In this document: positions 22,638 through 25,524 of the stretch, in pieces
Position numbering within the stretch: position 1 is the stretch's first letter
Layout of the letters: each line of letters opens with the position of its first letter
Assembly: GCA_040881945.1 (NCBI GenBank)
Contig: JBBECF010000105.1
Span: forward strand, 1-25,524
DNA length: 25,524 nucleotides
Reading direction: 5' to 3'
Origin: JBBECF01 sp040881945
Lineage (GTDB): Bacteria > Pseudomonadota > Alphaproteobacteria > Dongiales > Dongiaceae
Notes under the pieces: generated by a model
Database searches by the model: none
What the model was told of the DNA's origin: nothing
The model's input: only the letters and a program-made list of their open reading frames with translations
Translations under genes and position numbers: made by a program

Positions 22638-23864
22638 CTACAACCCGGCCGCGAGGCGGCCGGGGTTGAGGATGCGGCGCGGGTCGAAGCTGTCCTTGAC
22701 CCGGCGGGTCAGCGCCGCCAGCGGCTCCGGCTGCGGCTCGAACACCGGCACGGCGAGGCGCAAGCTGTCGGGGGCGCGCATCAGCGTGGCATGGCCGCGC
22801 CCGGCCACGGCGGCGCGCACCGGCCCGGCGCCGGCGTCCGCCGCCGGCGCCAAGGCGAGCCACAGCAGGCCGCCGCCCCAGTCGTAATAATGCCGCGCGT
22901 CGGGCCGCAGCGCGGCGATGGCGGCCAGCACCCCGGCGCCCGCGGCCGGCGGCACGGACAGGCGCCACACGACCGCTTGCGGATCGGCCGCCAGCGGCGC
23001 GACGTCGCGCAGCTCGCGCCACAGCACGGCCGAGTCGCCGCTTTGCAACTCGTCCAGCGGCGCGCCGAAGTCGGCGAGCGCGCCGCGCAGCGCGGCGCAG
23101 CGGTAGTCGACGGACGGTCCGGTCCCCTCGACGCGAATCGCGGTGACGGCGGCGCCGGCTCGCGCGACGCGTTCGACCATCGAGCCCGCCGCCGGCCCGA
23201 TCGGCAGGTGGGCGGCGCCGGAGACCTCGTGCGCGCTCTGCAGCGCCCGCGTCATCGCCCGGACCGCCGCGGCGTCGTCGAGGCCGAGCAGCAGCACGGT
23301 GCGCGTCGTCTCCGGCGCCGGCAGCACCTTCACCGTCACCTCGGTCAGCGCGGCGAGGCTGCCGTGCGACCCGGCCATGAGCTTGCACAGATCGTAGCCG
23401 GTGACGTTCTTGACGACACGGCCGCCGGACTTGAAGGCCTCGCCGCGGCCGCTGACGGCCTTGAACCCGAGGAAGTGGTCGCGCGCGGCGCCGGCCTTGA
23501 TCCGTCGCGGCCCGGCGAGGTTGCAGGCGAGGACGCCGCCGATGGTGCCGCGGCCGGGCCGGCCGCCGTAGAGCGGCCCAAGGTCCGGCGGCTCGAAGGC
23601 GAGTTGCTGTCGCTTTTCGGCGAGTGCCGCCTCGATGACCGCCAGCGGCGTGCCGGCGGCGGCGCTCAAGACCAGCTCGTCGGGCTCGTAGAGCGCGATC
23701 CCGACGAGGCCGCTGAGGTCGAGCAGCCGGCCCGCCTGGACCGGGCGGCCGAAGCCGCGCTTGGAGCCGGCGCCGGCCAACTCCAGCGGTTCCTCCTCGG
23801 CCGCCGCCCAGGCCACCGCCTCGGCCACCTGGGCCGCCGTCGCCGGTTTCAGCACCTCCGTCAT
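22638..23864 (-). CDS. glcE: Glycolate oxidase FAD-binding subunit
   Basis: The product is 408 aa. The FAD-binding type-4 domain covers about residues 1-175, with LELAGAGSKRGFGRP, RGTIGGVLACNLAGPRRIKA and GRVVKNVTGYDLCKLMAGSH, the last being a strong GlcE marker. The C-terminus carries KDSFDPRRILNPGRL. It forms the membrane-associated glycolate dehydrogenase with GlcD and GlcF, oxidising glycolate to glyoxylate. Start ATG 23864 lies 17 bp after the glcD stop, so the two are co-transcribed. It is shorter than GlcD, as in other GlcE proteins, because the C-terminal cap is reduced. Confidence 0.94.
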   Translation of the reverse strand: MTEVLKPATAAQVAEAVAWAAAEEEPLELAGAGSKRGFGRPVQAGRLLDLSGLVGIALYEPDELVLSAAAGTPLAVIEAALAEKRQQLAFEPPDLGPLYGGRPGRGTIGGVLACNLAGPRRIKAGAARDHFLGFKAVSGRGEAFKSGGRVVKNVTGYDLCKLMAGSHGSLAALTEVTVKVLPAPETTRTVLLLGLDDAAAVRAMTRALQSAHEVSGAAHLPIGPAAGSMVERVARAGAAVTAIRVEGTGPSVDYRCAALRGALADFGAPLDELQSGDSAVLWRELRDVAPLAADPQAVVWRLSVPPAAGAGVLAAIAALRPDARHYYDWGGGLLWLALAPAADAGAGPVRAAVAGRGHATLMRAPDSLRLAVPVFEPQPEPLAALTRRVKDSFDPRRILNPGRLAAGL

Positions 23865-23881
23865 GGCCGGCCGACCCGGTT

Positions 23882-25369
23882 CTAGAATCGCGGCAGGTCG
23901 GGGAACGGCAGTTGCCCGCGATGCACGTGCAGGCGGCCGAGCTCGGCGCAGCGCCGCAGTTCCGGGAACACCTTGCCGGGATTGAGCAGGGAGTCGGGGT
24001 CGAAGGCGCATTTCAGCCGCTGCTGCTGCTCGAGGTCGATCGCGCCGAACATCACCGGCATGAGGTCGCGCTTCTCGACGCCGACGCCGTGCTCGCCGGT
24101 CAGCACGCCGCCGACCTCGACGCACAGCTTCAGGATCTCCGCCCCGAAGTCCTCGGCCGCCGCGAGCTCGCCCGGCTTGTTGGCGTCGTACAGGATCAGC
24201 GGGTGCAGGTTGCCGTCGCCGGCGTGGAACACGTTGGCGACGCGCAGGCCGTAGCGCGCCGACATTTCCGCCATGCGCTTCAACACCAACGACAGTTGCG
24301 CCCGCGGGATCGTGCCGTCCATGCAATAGTAGTCCGGCGAGATGCGCCCGACCGCCGGAAAGGCCGCCTTGCGGCCAGCCCAGAAGCGCTCGCGCTCCGC
24401 CTCGCTCGCGCTGGCGCGGATCGAGGTCGCGCCGTTGGCCCGCGCGATCCCGGCCACCCGGTCGATCAGGTCGTCGACCTCGGCCGCCGGCCCGTCGAGC
24501 TCGACGATCAGCAGCGCCTCGACGTCGCGCGGATAGCCGGCGTGGACAAAGTCCTCGGCGGCGTGGATCGCCGGGCGGTCCATCATCTCCATGCCGCTGG
24601 GGATGATGCCGGCGCCAATGACGGCGGCGACGCAGTCGCCGGCCGCCTCGGTGCTGGGGAATCCGACGAGCAGCGCCCGCGCCGTTTCCGGCCGGCGCAG
24701 GATGCGCACCGTCACCTCGGTGACGACGCCGAGCAGCCCTTCGGACCCGGTGACAAGACCGAGCAGATCGTAGCCGGCGCCGTCCAGATGCTTGCCGCCG
24801 AGCCGGACCACCTCGCCGGTGATCAGCGCCAGCTCGACCCCAAGCAGGTTGTTCGTCGTCACGCCGTATTTCAGGCAGTGCACGCCGCCCGAGTTTTCCG
24901 CCACGTTGCCGCCGATGGTGCAGGCGATCTGGCTCGACGGATCGGGCGCGTAATAGAAGCCTGCCTGCTGCACCGCCTCGGTGATGGCGAGGTTGGTCAC
25001 GCCGGGCTGCGCGACGACGCAACGGTTATCGAGGTCGATTTCGAGAATCCGGTTGAACTTGGCCAGGCCGAGGAGGATGCCGTCGGCGAGCGGCAGCGCC
25101 CCGCCCGACAACGATGTCCCGGCCCCGCGCGGGACCACCTTCACGCCGTTGGCGTGGCAATAGCGCAGCACCTCGGAGACCTGCCGCGTCGTGCTCGGCA
25201 GGACGACCGCCAGCGGCGGCTGGCGATAGGCGGTCAGCCCGTCGCTTTCGTAGGCGCGCCGCTCGTCGGCGTCGCCGATCACCGCCTCGCCCGGGACGAT
25301 GCGCCGCAGATCGGCGACGATCGCGTCGCGGCGGGCGATGGTGCGCGGGTCGGGTTCCGGCATCTGCAT
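23882..25369 (-). CDS. glcD: Glycolate oxidase FAD-linked subunit
   Basis: The product is 495 aa. The FAD-binding type-4 domain has VVPRGAGTSLSGGALPLADG and CTIGGNVAENSGGVHCLKYG. The FAD-oxidase C-terminal domain includes NVFHAGDGNLHPLILYD and GEHGVGVEKRDLM, whose histidines are typical metal ligands in this family. It is the catalytic subunit oxidising glycolate (and perhaps D-lactate) to the 2-oxoacid. It is the first gene of the glcDEF operon on the minus strand. Start ATG 25369 (ATGCAGATG) is used; ATG 25363 is two codons in. No clear Shine-Dalgarno sequence is seen. The regulator GlcC is not in this window. Confidence 0.95.
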   Translation of the reverse strand: MQMPEPDPRTIARRDAIVADLRRIVPGEAVIGDADERRAYESDGLTAYRQPPLAVVLPSTTRQVSEVLRYCHANGVKVVPRGAGTSLSGGALPLADGILLGLAKFNRILEIDLDNRCVVAQPGVTNLAITEAVQQAGFYYAPDPSSQIACTIGGNVAENSGGVHCLKYGVTTNNLLGVELALITGEVVRLGGKHLDGAGYDLLGLVTGSEGLLGVVTEVTVRILRRPETARALLVGFPSTEAAGDCVAAVIGAGIIPSGMEMMDRPAIHAAEDFVHAGYPRDVEALLIVELDGPAAEVDDLIDRVAGIARANGATSIRASASEAERERFWAGRKAAFPAVGRISPDYYCMDGTIPRAQLSLVLKRMAEMSARYGLRVANVFHAGDGNLHPLILYDANKPGELAAAEDFGAEILKLCVEVGGVLTGEHGVGVEKRDLMPVMFGAIDLEQQQRLKCAFDPDSLLNPGKVFPELRRCAELGRLHVHRGQLPFPDLPRF

Positions 25370-25524
25370 GAGGGGGCGCGCCTTCTCGCCGCTGCGCGAG
25401 GCCGCCCTCGATCGACGGCCTCGGCCGCCACTTTGGCCTTGGCGGCGGCCGCGGTCAATGCGGCAGGGCCCGGGGGTGACGTAAGGGATTTTGTGTCAGG
25501 GAGGGAAAGGGGTACTCCCGTGGG

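Noticed and set aside
25370..25524. Regulatory site upstream of glcD
   Set aside because: The 155 bases hold GC-rich sequence with no convincing promoter boxes or palindrome that could be assigned to a regulator.

Overview
The window is a high-GC bacterial chromosome segment that reads as an alphaproteobacterium, most likely Rhodospirillales-like. The grounds are the gene order lptF-lptG-lptD-surA-rsmA, convergent gmk-yicC, a glcDEF operon, and small proteins of types I associate with that group (HGGxSTGPRT protein, periplasmic TPR protein, degenerate EAL protein). Taxonomy is inferred from content; no rRNA or other marker is present.

Layout. 1-260: intergenic DNA with copy 1 of a palindromic MITE-like element. 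261-761: small DUF2786-like gene, convergent with pepA-holC (minus strand, 790-2761). 2762-2953: divergent intergenic region with an inverted array of 7-bp units. 2954-8112: PAP2 phosphatase, lptF, lptG, lptD (plus strand, very tight spacing), which build the LPS export route to the outer membrane. 8143-10390: a recognisable promoter, then surA and rsmA; surA serves outer-membrane protein folding, so it fits functionally with lptD. 10365-11946: gmk and yicC on the minus strand, overlapping each other, with gmk overlapping the rsmA tail. 12052-12813: SDR oxidoreductase.

Accessory islet, about 12814-17827. It holds an HGGxSTGPRT-motif gene with a palindrome centred on its -10 box, a HigBA/RelE-type toxin-antitoxin pair whose promoter contains a 22-bp near-perfect palindrome, and a 954-aa SIR2-TPR protein with a tandem array of twelve 44-residue (132-bp) repeats. 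The SIR2 part is visibly lower in GC than its surroundings. The islet is edged by common-type intergenic repeats. The SIR2-TPR protein is the best candidate for a little-described system: a probable NAD+-consuming defence effector with a repeat sensor or scaffold.

Right part. 17828-18397: periplasmic TPR protein. 18520-19605: DUF2817 zinc-peptidase-like protein. 19616-20899: degenerate EAL-domain protein. 21037-21183: second, inverted copy of the MITE-like element, ending inside the glcF stop codon. 21183-25369: glcD-glcE-glcF on the minus strand, encoding glycolate oxidase, with a pair of palindromes between glcE and glcF. 25370-25524: glcD upstream region with no clear motif.

No rRNA, tRNA, CRISPR array, integrase or transposase gene was seen.
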